A DNA stretch of 64,000 bases from an uncultured Lachnospiraceae bacterium. Lineage in GTDB: Bacteria > Bacillota > Clostridia > Lachnospirales > Lachnospiraceae. Position 1 is the stretch's first letter. Every line of letters begins with the position of its first letter. The position numbers were made by a program, and so were the translations under genes. The notes beneath the pieces are model-generated. The model saw only the letters and a list, made by a program, of their open reading frames with translations, ran no database searches and had not been told where the DNA came from. Of the stretch, positions 8,496 through 15,710 are shown piece after piece. The stretch covers positions 3,557 through 67,556 of the forward strand of contig CAJUJL010000012.1 of the NCBI GenBank assembly GCA_910586725.1, given 5' to 3'.

Positions 8496-9509
8496 CTACA
8501 CAAGTAAAAATTGAATTGCATTGAAGAAATAGCCGACAACAATAATACCAGCCGTGCAGATTGCTGTAAAAATAGCAAGAAGTACAGGCTTAACAGCTTT
8601 GCGGAGCATAATCAAAGACGGTAAGGATAAAGTTGTTACACCCATCATAAAGGATAGGACAACCCCAAGCCTCGCGCCTTTTGCCAGGAGCGCTTCGGCA
8701 ATCGGAATTGTGCCAAAAATATCTGCGTACATAGGAATGCCCGCTGCCGTTGCGATAATCACTCCGAAAGGATTGCCTGTTCCAAGAACGCGCACGATAA
8801 AATCTTCCGGTATCCAGTTATGGATAAACGCACCGATAGCGACGCCAATGAAAACATACGGCGCAACCTTTTTTGCCGTAGATAACACCTGTTCCCATGC
8901 GTATTTTACGCGGTCTTTGAAATGTAGTTCTTCTCCGGCAACGTCAACAGAAAGTCCCTTGCGTATAAATTCTTCCACATAATTATCAAGACGCAGTTTT
9001 TCAATCATCGTACCGCCCAAAACGGCAATGATAAGCCCAAGCGCAACATAAGCGATTGCGACTTTCCATCCGAATATGCCCGTCAGCAGCACAAGCGAAC
9101 CGAGATCCACCATTGGGGAAGAAATCAAAAAGGAAAAAGTAACGCCCATTGGCAGTCCGGCATTTGTAAAGCCGATAAACAGCGGGATTGACGAGCAGGA
9201 GCAAAACGGCGTTACCGTACCAAGCAGTGCGGCTATTATGTTAGCCCCGATACCATGAAATTTTCCAAGAATTTTCTTTGTTCTTTCCGGTGGAAAATAA
9301 CTTTGTATATACGAAATAAACAAAATCAAAACGCCCAAAAGCGTCATGATTTTTATGGTATCGTAGAGAAAAAACAGGATGCTTGCGCCTACTTTTCCAG
9401 TCGTATCCAAACCGCAAATATCAAGCAGACTGCAAAGGATACGGTTTAACCATTGCATGCCAAGAATTTCATACTGAAAAAAATCCCAGCCTGTTTTTAG
9501 TATTTCCAT
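8496..9509 (-). CDS. ArsP-like permease (DUF318 family)
   Basis: A 337-residue integral membrane protein with about eight to ten hydrophobic segments. The family signature TPFCSCSSIPLFIGF, with paired cysteines in the first half, and a second repeat near GIPMYADIFGTIPIAEALL are characteristic of the DUF318/ArsP permeases, some of which export organoarsenicals. The start was moved to the ATG at 9509 (MEILKTGWDF), which has GGAGG 7 bases upstream; the frame extends 13 codons further but without a ribosome site. It lies between the ArsR regulator and the thioredoxin-like gene in one minus-strand operon. The substrate could be arsenical or another soft metal(loid). Confidence 0.88.
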   Translation of the reverse strand: MEILKTGWDFFQYEILGMQWLNRILCSLLDICGLDTTGKVGASILFFLYDTIKIMTLLGVLILFISYIQSYFPPERTKKILGKFHGIGANIIAALLGTVTPFCSCSSIPLFIGFTNAGLPMGVTFSFLISSPMVDLGSLVLLTGIFGWKVAIAYVALGLIIAVLGGTMIEKLRLDNYVEEFIRKGLSVDVAGEELHFKDRVKYAWEQVLSTAKKVAPYVFIGVAIGAFIHNWIPEDFIVRVLGTGNPFGVIIATAAGIPMYADIFGTIPIAEALLAKGARLGVVLSFMMGVTTLSLPSLIMLRKAVKPVLLAIFTAICTAGIIVVGYFFNAIQFLLV

Positions 9510-9537
9510 AACAAACCTCCATACAAAACAAATGCTT

Positions 9538-9849
9538 TTACTCATCAAAACCTGACGTATCTTTGCCGGAACTGTTTATTGACGTAAGGGATTTCAGGCA
9601 TTCAAAAGCATATGCGGCGCCCTTTGGTGAAATGGAATAATGCGCCCATTTTCCCTCTTTCCGCATAACCACAACACCCGAGTCGCAAAGAATTTTCATG
9701 TGATGTGATAATGTCGGTTGTGAAATTTGCAGATTATCCAATAATATACAGGCGCATTTTTCTCCCGTCAGTAACTGCTTTAAAATTTTAATACGGTTTT
9801 CGTCACAAAAAGCCTTGAAAACCGTCGGTATCTTTCTTTCGTCAATCAT
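9538..9849 (-). CDS. ArsR/SmtB-family metal-responsive repressor
   Basis: A 103-residue winged-helix repressor. Recognition helix region QISQPTLSHHMKIL is followed by the wing VVVMRKEGKWAHYSI. EKCACILLDNL at the third helix carries a Cys-X-Cys pair, the classic metalloid site of ArsR proteins (known for the family). I chose the ATG at 9849 because GGGAG lies 9 bases upstream; an ATG three codons earlier sits too close to it. The gene heads the permease-thioredoxin operon and has a perfect inverted repeat just upstream at 9896-9917, consistent with autorepression relieved by metalloid binding. Confidence 0.92.
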   Translation of the reverse strand: MIDERKIPTVFKAFCDENRIKILKQLLTGEKCACILLDNLQISQPTLSHHMKILCDSGVVVMRKEGKWAHYSISPKGAAYAFECLKSLTSINSSGKDTSGFDE

Positions 9850-9895
9850 CTTTAACATCTCCCTTTGAACGCTGCTTATACTATCATTATATTTA

Positions 9896-9917
9896 TATAT
9901 TGAAATTTGTCAATATA
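9896..9917. promoter_or_regulatory. Probable ArsR operator
   Basis: TATATTGA and TCAATATA form a perfect 8-bp inverted repeat around a six-base spacer, 47 bases upstream of the ArsR-family start codon. Size and A/T-rich composition match ArsR/SmtB operators. Binding is inferred from position. Confidence 0.7.
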
Positions 9918-10043
9918 AATTAAGGTGTACTATGTATGGAAATTTATAAATAATTGAGGTATAATTCTGATGTTGAGAGTGACCAAAAACGGGTATTGAC
10001 TTATTTTCATGCTAACGCCATTAAAATTTAAGGAGCTATTCTT

Positions 10044-10931
10044 ATGATAGAGGTATTGTTTGGAGAGAGCGAAGCAGGTTCCATGAAAGCTGCAAAAAAC
10101 ACCATCATCACAAGTAAAGTTGACGGTCCGACATCTGTATGGACAGTCGGGAAAAAGAAACTGCCGGAAAGGAAGAATTGTGGCTGGATTGAGGGAACAG
10201 CAGAAGAGGTTATTTGTCTCGGATTTCTCTTAGATATTGGTGATATTAAGGAAGATACAGGCAGTGAGTACCGTAAGCGTATGATTTATTCTATGTATGC
10301 GCAGGAGCGATGGGAAAGAAGCGAGGAAATGGAAACAGAGTTAATGCAATTATGTGATTCCTATTGTACTGAAATGGAGCGCTTGAAAGCATATTTAACG
10401 GATGGGGCAACGATCAGGGTGTGGTACAGTGATGCACCATATTCGAGATGCGGATTTTACCATCTGTGTACCGACTTGAAAAAATATCAGAATGAGATAC
10501 GTGTTGTAAAACTGCCTGAATATAAAGTTCATTCTGACAATTCCACTACTTTTTATAATAACTGGGGCGAAGTTGCAGCAGAAGAATTTGCCGGATTTTT
10601 AACCTGTGAAAAGAAATTATCCAAGGAAGAAATCCAGACGTATGCTATACTGTGGAATATTTTGCAAGAAGATAATAGTCCTTTGCGGGCTGTCGTCAAT
10701 GGGAAACTAATTGGAGTGCCAGAAGATTTTTATGATTTCCTGATTTGGAAAAGAATTACTCGAAAACCGATAAAGGAAGCAAGGCTGATTGGTGATATTC
10801 TTGGGTATAATCAACTTGGCGTAGGAGACTGGTGGTATGCAAAAAGGATAGACTATTTGATTCAAAGCGGAAAAATTAAAATTATAGAAGACTCGGAAAA
10901 TAAGTATGCAAGGATAATATGTTTGGCATAG
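10044..10931 (+). CDS. DUF1835/DUF3658-type protein of unknown function
   Basis: A 295-residue soluble protein. The central segment ATIRVWYSDAPYSRCGFYHL followed by a leucine-rich helix and a beta strand resembles the DUF1835 family, whose members carry a conserved Trp/Asp/Gly pattern; the C-terminal part (IKEARLIGDILG, VGDWWYAKRIDYLI) resembles the winged-helix-like DUF3658 partner domain. No catalytic function is established for these families that I can rely on. AAGGAG lies 8 bases before the ATG. The gene seems more A/T-rich than the housekeeping genes around it and sits next to broken accessory genes, so it may be recently acquired. Family assignment is by resemblance only. Confidence 0.65.
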   Translation: MIEVLFGESEAGSMKAAKNTIITSKVDGPTSVWTVGKKKLPERKNCGWIEGTAEEVICLGFLLDIGDIKEDTGSEYRKRMIYSMYAQERWERSEEMETELMQLCDSYCTEMERLKAYLTDGATIRVWYSDAPYSRCGFYHLCTDLKKYQNEIRVVKLPEYKVHSDNSTTFYNNWGEVAAEEFAGFLTCEKKLSKEEIQTYAILWNILQEDNSPLRAVVNGKLIGVPEDFYDFLIWKRITRKPIKEARLIGDILGYNQLGVGDWWYAKRIDYLIQSGKIKIIEDSENKYARIICLA

Positions 10932-10997
10932 ATTTCATGAAATGAAAAACTAAAGAGGTATAAAAAATAGAAATAATCGGCTGTGTGCTTATAGTCA

Positions 10998-11027
10998 TTT
11001 CATGCAATTTATGGGAGTTTCGTGCAA
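10998..11027 (+). promoter_or_regulatory. LytTR-type direct repeat upstream of broken regulator
   Basis: TTTCATGCAA (10998-11007) and TTTCGTGCAA (11018-11027) are ten-base direct repeats with one mismatch and a 20-base period, two helical turns. Paired repeats of this spacing are typical targets of LytTR-domain regulators. They precede a broken LytTR-class response regulator at 11101. Confidence 0.5.
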
Positions 11028-11100
11028 CGGGATTATATCGGATACCCCATAATCCGTTACAATTTATAGCGGAGAAAAACACAGAATTGAGGGAAATGCG

Positions 11101-11353
11101 ATGAAGATAGCGGTCTGCGATGACAGCAGGGAGGACAGGGACGCTCTGCGGTCATGATTTTGAAATAAGGGAGTATAGCTTTGGCGCGGGGCTTTATGCA
11201 GATATGGGGTATGTGCGGGAATGCGGCATTGTGTTTCTGGACATCAACATGGAGGGCATGGACGGGCTGGAGGCGGCGGGGAAGATAAAGGCGGAATGTC
11301 CTAAGGTACATATCGTGCTGGTGACTGCCTATATGAACTATCATCCGGCATAA
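11101..11353 (+). pseudogene. Response regulator remnant (AgrA/LytR class receiver), frameshifted and truncated
   Basis: Frame one reads MKIAVCDDSREDRDALR and stops at about 11157. The receiver then continues in a second frame as HDFEIREYSFGAGLY, then VFLDINMEGMDGLEAAGKI with the phospho-acceptor Asp, and HIVLVTAY with the conserved Thr. About a dozen residues normally found between these halves are missing, so a frame-shifting deletion near 11150 is the simplest explanation. The protein also ends just after the TAY motif, losing the end of the receiver and the whole LytTR DNA-binding domain. A GAGGG site precedes the ATG. It cannot make a working regulator as it stands. Confidence 0.8.
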
Positions 11354-11464
11354 CATTTATAAGGATTTGCGGACTCTGGAAAAGAGCGTCGGCGAGGGAG
11401 AGGAGGAAAGTTTCAATTTTCCATCTACCAAGTTCTTCCGCAACGAACGCTTTTTCAATCATTG
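11354..11464 (+). other. Unidentified coding-like fragment between two broken genes
   Basis: After the truncated regulator, one frame stays open for roughly 35 codons up to the TAA at 11464, including FNFPSTKFFRNERFF. It does not continue the receiver or a LytTR domain. It looks like the tail of another gene joined here by deletion. I do not recognise it. Confidence 0.3.
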
Positions 11465-11482
11465 TTAAGGAGAGAAAACTAC

Positions 11483-11704
11483 ATGAGTGAGAAAATAGTA
11501 TTTAGCAGAGGTTCTTTTTTTCACGGAACAAGAGCATATTTGAAAATGGGGGATATGATAGTTACGGGAAAGAAAAAGAATTATAATGATGATAGAAAGT
11601 CTGAATATGTTTATTTTGCGGGGACTTTGGACGCGGCAGTTTGGGGAGCAGAAAGAATATATGTTGTCGAGCCAACAGGTGATTTTGAAGACGGTCTGAA
11701 TTGA
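11483..11704 (+). pseudogene. Truncated rifampin ADP-ribosyltransferase (Arr-like)
   Basis: The 73-residue product matches the Arr fold in order: FFHGTRAYLKMGD near the start (conserved HGT motif that positions NAD), YVYFAGTLDAAVWGAE, then IYVVEPTGDFED. Intact Arr enzymes are about 140 residues, have a dozen or so residues between AVWGAE and IYVVEPTG, and continue after FEDDPN for another 50-60 residues. Here the inner linker is missing in frame and the protein stops after FEDGLN, removing the C-terminal half. Known Arr proteins inactivate rifamycins by ADP-ribosylation; this version is very unlikely to be active. AAGGAG lies 10 bases before the ATG, so it may still be translated. Confidence 0.75.
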
Positions 11705-11842
11705 TTCAAAATCACAATGAATAAAACAGAATAATTTTTTACAATCAGGTAAGCAAAATTGTTTTTTCCTCTATTGAATTTGAGAACATCATCTGCTATA
11801 ATAGGACATCATATTTTACGTAAATTGAGAAGGAGCGCAATT

Positions 11843-12343
11843 ATGGCATTATTGGAGAATTGGCAGAAGATTGCCTATAATGAAAAAACAAATAAGCAGG
11901 AGCTGCAGAGGTTCTGGCAGAGATATTTTCTTGTGGAAAAAGGAGTTTACGAAAAGCTTTTGGTCAATCCGGATGAAAAAGTAGAAGGAACGGTAAAAGA
12001 GCTTGCAGAAAAGTATGAACTTAGCATTTTGGATATGACGGGATTTCTGGATGGCATCAACGAAAGCTTAATCGAGCCAAACCCAATTGATACAATGGAA
12101 GAAGACACAAAGGTCAGCCTTGCGTTCGATAAGGTGAAATTATATAAGAACATGGTGGATGCCAAAGCGGATTGGCTGTATGAGCTTCCGATGTGGGATG
12201 ATATTTTTGATCCCGAGACGAAGAAAGCCCTGTATCTGGAGCAGAAGAAATCCGGTACGGTAATTGTTGGAAGAAAAACGGGGCGCAACGAGCCCTGTCC
12301 ATGCGGAAGCGGCAAGAAGTACAAGCACTGTTGCGGAAAATAA
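11843..12343 (+). CDS. SEC-C motif protein
   Basis: A 166-residue protein whose last 22 residues hold the SEC-C zinc-binding motif ([17 protein letters not shown], ligands CxC...CC), as found at the end of SecA. The preceding 140 residues are helical and acidic and resemble small Clostridia proteins annotated only by this motif; no catalytic residues are apparent. I chose the ATG at 11843 (MALLENWQ) because AAGGAG lies 7-8 bases upstream; the upstream in-frame extension has no ribosome site. It stands just before the thrS T-box leader but is separated from it by its own promoter. Function unknown; zinc-dependent protein binding is plausible. Confidence 0.82.
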   Translation: MALLENWQKIAYNEKTNKQELQRFWQRYFLVEKGVYEKLLVNPDEKVEGTVKELAEKYELSILDMTGFLDGINESLIEPNPIDTMEEDTKVSLAFDKVKLYKNMVDAKADWLYELPMWDDIFDPETKKALYLEQKKSGTVIVGRKTGRNEPCPCGSGKKYKHCCGK

Positions 12344-12355
12344 ATCAAAAAAACC

Positions 12356-12384
12356 TTTACAGATGAGCAAAAGTGTCATATGAT
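12356..12384 (+). promoter_or_regulatory. Sigma-A promoter of thrS T-box transcript
   Basis: TTTACA (12356-12361), 17-base spacer, TATGAT (12379-12384). Transcription would begin near 12391, just at the start of the T-box stem I. Confidence 0.75.
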
Positions 12385-12390
12385 AAAGAT

Positions 12391-12655
12391 AACATAATGA
12401 AAATGCGCAGACGAGAAGAGTAGGCCGGCAGAATGCAGCAGAGAGAGACGCCTTTTCCAAAATGGCGGAAGATTTTGGAAATGTTCTGAAAGCGTCTTTA
12501 CAGGAATCGGTTGAAGACCACCTCGAAGCGGCCCTAATCCGGTCCGGTGACCCCGTTATCGTCAAAGGAGCATTTCCCCGTGCGGGAAATGGAAACTGGG
12601 TGGAACCACGGTAATTTATCGTCCCTGATACATAGAATTGTATCAGGGATTTTTT
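12391..12655 (+). ncRNA. T-box riboswitch controlling thrS, with terminator
   Basis: The leader shows the stem I entry GACGAGAAGAGTA (from about 12411), the T-box itself GGGTGGAACCACGG (12598-12611), which binds the uncharged tRNA acceptor end in known T-boxes, and a terminator hairpin TCCCTGATAC/GTATCAGGGA with six T (12622-12655). An ACC triplet at 12517 within AAGACCACC is a candidate threonine specifier. Uncharged tRNA-Thr should favour the antiterminator and allow read-through into thrS. This explains the whole 386-base gap between the SEC-C gene and thrS. Confidence 0.93.
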
Positions 12656-12729
12656 ATGTACGGCGCTGCGCAGCGAAGATTTCGACAGATGAATGTAACG
12701 ATGAAGCGTAAGAAAGGAAAGGTGGAAAA

Positions 12730-14691
12730 ATGAAAATAACATTAAAAGACGGTTCGTTCAGGGAATACGGTGAAGCAAAGACGGTGTATGAAATTGCAAA
12801 AGATATAAGCGAAGGTCTGGCAAGAGCTGCTTGCGCGGGAGAATTAAACGGAGAAATTGTGGATTTAAGAACAGAAATCCATCAGGATGCCGATTTGAGC
12901 ATTATTACGGCAAGCGAGGAGGAAGGCTTAAAAGTCATTCGCCATACGGCGGCGCACGTTATGGCAGAAGCTGTAAAACGGCTGTTTCCGAATGCAAAAG
13001 TGACGATCGGGCCGGCAATCGCAGACGGATTTTACTATGATTTTGATGCGGAACCGTTTTCCAGAGAAGACCTGGACAAAATCGAAGCAGAAATGAAAAA
13101 AATCATCAAAGAAGGACATGAAATCAAACGGTTTACGCTTCCCAAAGAAGAAGCGATTGCGTTTATGAAAGAAAAAGACGAGCCGTTTAAAGTAGAGCTG
13201 ATTGAAGAATTGCCGGCGGACGCCGTAATTTCTTTTTATGACCAGGGCGGATTTACCGATTTGTGCGCCGGGCCGCATCTGATGAATACGAAAGGAATCA
13301 AAGCTTATAAATTAATTTCCTCCTCGATGGCATACTGGAGAGGAGATTCAGAAAAAGCCCGTTTGCAGCGCATCTACGGCACGGCGTTCAATAAAAAAGA
13401 CGAATTGAACGAGCATCTGGAAAAGCTGGAAGACGCAAAGCGCAGAGACCACAACAGGCTGGGACGCGAAATGGGAATTTTTACTACGGTAGACGTCATT
13501 GGCCAGGGACTTCCGCTTTTTACGCCAAAGGGAACAAAAATGATTATGAAGCTGCAGCGATGGATTGAAGATCTGGAAGAAAAAGAATGGGGCTATGTGC
13601 GCACCAGAACGCCTTTGATGGCAAAATCTGACCTGTATAAGCTTTCCGGACACTGGGATCACTATAAAGACGGGATGTTTGTATTAGGCGACGAAGAGAC
13701 GGACAAAGAAGTATTTGCACTGCGTCCGATGACCTGCCCGTTCCAGTATTATGTCTATAAAAATGAGCAGCATTCTTACCGCGACCTGCCTTACAGGATG
13801 GGCGAGACCTCCACGCTGTTTCGAAGCGAGGATTCAGGAGAAATGCACGGTTTGACGCGTGTGCGCCAGTTTACGATTTCCGAGGGGCATTTGATTGTAA
13901 GGCCGGATCAGATGGTGGAGGAGTTCAAAGGATGCCTTGCATTGGCTAAACACTGCTTACAGACGCTTGGCGTAGAGGAAGACGTTACTTACCATCTTTC
14001 CAAATGGGATCCGGATAACCGGAAAAAATACATCGGGGAGCCGGAAGTCTGGGAAGAAACACAACAGCATATGCGCGATATTTTAAACGAGCTTGAAATT
14101 GACTTTGTAGAGGATACTGGCGAAGCCGCATTTTATGGACCGAAAGTAGACATCAACGCCAGAAACGTATACGGCAAAGACGATACGATGATTACGATTC
14201 AGTGGGACGCTCTGCTTGCGGAGCAGTTTGATATGTACTATATTGATCAGAACGGCGAAAAAGTGCGTCCTTATATTATCCACAGGACGTCTCTTGGCTG
14301 CTATGAAAGGACGCTGGCATGGCTGATCGAAAAATATGCCGGAAAGTTCCCGACGTGGCTTTGCGCGGAACAGGTGCGCGTGCTTCCGATCTCCGAAAAA
14401 TATGAATCGTATGCCAATTCCGTACAGAAAGAACTGCTTCGAAACGGAATTGATGCGACAACCGATAACCGTTCCGAAAAAATCGGCTTTAAAATCCGCG
14501 AGGCAAGGCTTGACAAGCTTCCATATATGTTAGTGGTAGGCCAGAAAGAAGAGGAAGAGGGAACGGTTTCCGTAAGAAGCCGTTTTGCGGGCGATGAAGG
14601 AAGCAGGCCGTTAAAAGAATTTATCGATGCGATAAAAATGGAAATTGATTCCAAAGAAATCAGAAAAGAAGAGGCATTAGAGGAAAAATAA
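12730..14691 (+). CDS. thrS: Threonyl-tRNA synthetase
   Basis: A 653-residue class II synthetase that attaches threonine to tRNA-Thr. In order: TGS domain (residues 1-61), editing domain with the HTAAHVMAEAVKRLFP motif and the downstream DLCAGPHL motif that removes mischarged serine, catalytic core with RPMTCPFQYYVY (zinc-binding Cys), motif 2 RMGETSTLFRSE and motif 3 HRTSLGCYERTLAWLIE, and the C-terminal anticodon-binding domain (VRVLPISEKYESYA). Length is normal for bacterial ThrRS. AAAGGTGG precedes the ATG. Expression is controlled by the upstream T-box, and a terminator follows. Confidence 0.98.
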   Translation: MKITLKDGSFREYGEAKTVYEIAKDISEGLARAACAGELNGEIVDLRTEIHQDADLSIITASEEEGLKVIRHTAAHVMAEAVKRLFPNAKVTIGPAIADGFYYDFDAEPFSREDLDKIEAEMKKIIKEGHEIKRFTLPKEEAIAFMKEKDEPFKVELIEELPADAVISFYDQGGFTDLCAGPHLMNTKGIKAYKLISSSMAYWRGDSEKARLQRIYGTAFNKKDELNEHLEKLEDAKRRDHNRLGREMGIFTTVDVIGQGLPLFTPKGTKMIMKLQRWIEDLEEKEWGYVRTRTPLMAKSDLYKLSGHWDHYKDGMFVLGDEETDKEVFALRPMTCPFQYYVYKNEQHSYRDLPYRMGETSTLFRSEDSGEMHGLTRVRQFTISEGHLIVRPDQMVEEFKGCLALAKHCLQTLGVEEDVTYHLSKWDPDNRKKYIGEPEVWEETQQHMRDILNELEIDFVEDTGEAAFYGPKVDINARNVYGKDDTMITIQWDALLAEQFDMYYIDQNGEKVRPYIIHRTSLGCYERTLAWLIEKYAGKFPTWLCAEQVRVLPISEKYESYANSVQKELLRNGIDATTDNRSEKIGFKIREARLDKLPYMLVVGQKEEEEGTVSVRSRFAGDEGSRPLKEFIDAIKMEIDSKEIRKEEALEEK

Positions 14692-14728
14692 TCTTCGAAT
14701 AAATTTTTTGAATGAATCAAATACTAAG

Positions 14729-14761
14729 TCCGGTCAGATTGTTCTGGCCGGATTCTTTTTT
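14729..14761 (+). terminator. Intrinsic terminator after thrS
   Basis: TCCGGTCAG pairs with CTGGCCGGA (9 bp, one G-T), followed by TTCTTTTTT. It lies 38 bases after the thrS stop. Confidence 0.85.
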
Positions 14762-14779
14762 GCTGAAAGGAGAAAAATG

Positions 14780-15094
14780 ATGACAAGATTAGAATGTTCC
14801 GCAACCAACTGCTATTACAATGACGACAGATATTGCTGTAAGGGCGATATTATGATTGAAGGAAAAGATGCGACAAATGCGCAAAACACCTGCTGTTCCA
14901 GTTTCCGGGAGAGAAAAGGGGATTCTGCAAGAAACGCTATGCTGCATCCGGATAGGAATATCGATGTGGACTGTAAGGCATGCAACTGCGTACACAATGA
15001 TAACTGCAAATGCGCCGCAGACCATATTGGCATTGGCGGAAGCAGGGCATGCGAGTGCAGGGAAACCGAGTGTATGACGTTTTGCTGCAAGTAA
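14780..15094 (+). CDS. DUF1540 protein, two cysteine-rich domains
   Basis: A 104-residue protein with two DUF1540 repeats: LECSATNCYYNDDRYCCKG...CCSSF (residues about 4-42) and DCKACNCVHNDNCKCAADH...CMTFC (about 63-103). The C-x4-C-x-(Y/H)N pattern recurs in both, with 16 or more cysteines in total, suggesting metal binding. DUF1540 proteins are common in anaerobic spore-forming Clostridia and their role is not known. Two adjacent ATGs exist at 14777 and 14780; the second has a better distance (7 bases) from AAAGGAG. The thrS terminator lies just upstream, so it is either weakly read through or has its own promoter. Confidence 0.9.
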   Translation: MTRLECSATNCYYNDDRYCCKGDIMIEGKDATNAQNTCCSSFRERKGDSARNAMLHPDRNIDVDCKACNCVHNDNCKCAADHIGIGGSRACECRETECMTFCCK

Positions 15095-15128
15095 AATTGG
15101 ATTTTTGAAAAGATCCTGAAAAATGACA

Positions 15129-15195
15129 GAAATGCCTCCGTTTTTGTTTTAATAGGAAGCGTAAATCGCATAATTTAAAACAAAGGAGGCATTTC
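15129..15195. repeat. Imperfect 21-bp inverted repeat, unexplained
   Basis: GAAATGCCTCC followed by a T-rich run ending GTTTTAA pairs with TTAAAACAAAGGAGGCATTTC at the other end, apart from a three-base insertion. The loop is about 22 bases. As RNA it would be a long hairpin after the DUF1540 gene; as DNA it resembles the ends of a very small mobile remnant. There is no T-run after the second arm. Confidence 0.55.
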
Positions 15196-15229
15196 GCTGT
15201 CGAAATATGAAGAAAAAAGGAGGTAGAAT

Positions 15230-15253
15230 ATGTTTGATTTTTGTGGCATATAG
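15230..15253 (+). other. Seven-codon ORF with a strong ribosome site
   Basis: AAAGGAGG lies 7 bases before an ATG that opens MFDFCGI and stops at once. Nothing else supports it as a gene. It may be a leader peptide or a chance remnant inside this 263-base gap. Confidence 0.2.
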
Positions 15254-15357
15254 GGGTAAAATGTCTATATGGATTAGAAAATGTAATTTTTTCAGTTACT
15301 AATACAGCTAAGATTATACAGCGGCTGTCTTGATAAAAAATCGTTTGGAGAACCATT

Positions 15358-15531
15358 ATGAGAGAAATGTTGAAATTACAAGAAGCCATTGAATGTCAGA
15401 GAAGTCGCGTAGACAAAATGATTATGTATGGAATGGATGATGAAGCGTTTATCCGGGCGAATCAGAAACTGGATCAGTTAATTGAGGAATACATAGAATT
15501 AGAGATTCAAATGGCGTATCAGAAAATTTAA
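15358..15531 (+). CDS. Spo0E-family aspartyl-phosphate phosphatase-like small protein
   Basis: A 57-residue protein. It has the Spo0E layout: an N-terminal helix (LKLQEAIECQRSRVDKMI), a short turn, then a second helix with the family signature KLDQLIEEYIELE (SxxLDxLI-x-x-Y in the family, with Asn-Gln-Lys in place of the usual Ser-x-x). Known Spo0E proteins are 50-90 residues and remove the phosphate from Spo0A, delaying sporulation. GGAG lies 7 bases before the ATG. It stands alone between the inverted repeat and the rimP promoter. Target identity (Spo0A or another receiver) is inferred. Confidence 0.75.
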   Translation: MREMLKLQEAIECQRSRVDKMIMYGMDDEAFIRANQKLDQLIEEYIELEIQMAYQKI

Positions 15532-15600
15532 AATTTATCTGTGTCAGAAATCATCCGGCAGAGATTTTTTCTGAAATTCTGACGCATCCTATAAAAAAGC

Positions 15601-15629
15601 TTGCATTCTGTGGAATCATGCGCTATACT
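15601..15629 (+). promoter_or_regulatory. Sigma-A promoter of the rimP-nusA-infB operon
   Basis: TTGCAT (15601-15606), 17-base spacer, TATACT (15624-15629). The start of transcription would fall near 15636, shortly before the hairpin at 15652. Confidence 0.75.
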
Positions 15630-15651
15630 GAATACTGTTAGGTTGTAGTTA

Positions 15652-15681
15652 TTTGAGAGTGGGTGAAAGCCCACTCTCAAA
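15652..15681 (+). promoter_or_regulatory. Perfect 12-bp hairpin in the rimP leader (possible attenuator)
   Basis: TTTGAGAGTGGG and CCCACTCTCAAA pair perfectly around a six-base loop; TTGTGTTT follows. A similar GAGTGGG/CCCACTC hairpin is, from memory, common before rimP in Firmicutes. It may attenuate the nusA operon, since NusA acts on hairpin-dependent pausing and termination; this link is inference. Confidence 0.6.
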
Positions 15682-15710
15682 TTGTGTTTAGATGGAGAGA
15701 AGGTGAGAAA

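Noticed and set aside
12140..12742. 200-codon minus-strand open frame covering the thrS leader
   Set aside because: It runs across the T-box, its terminator and the end of the SEC-C gene, all of which have clear roles on the plus strand.
15663..15710. Longer rimP start at GTG 15663
   Set aside because: The codon lies within the leader hairpin and the added residues do not belong to the family.
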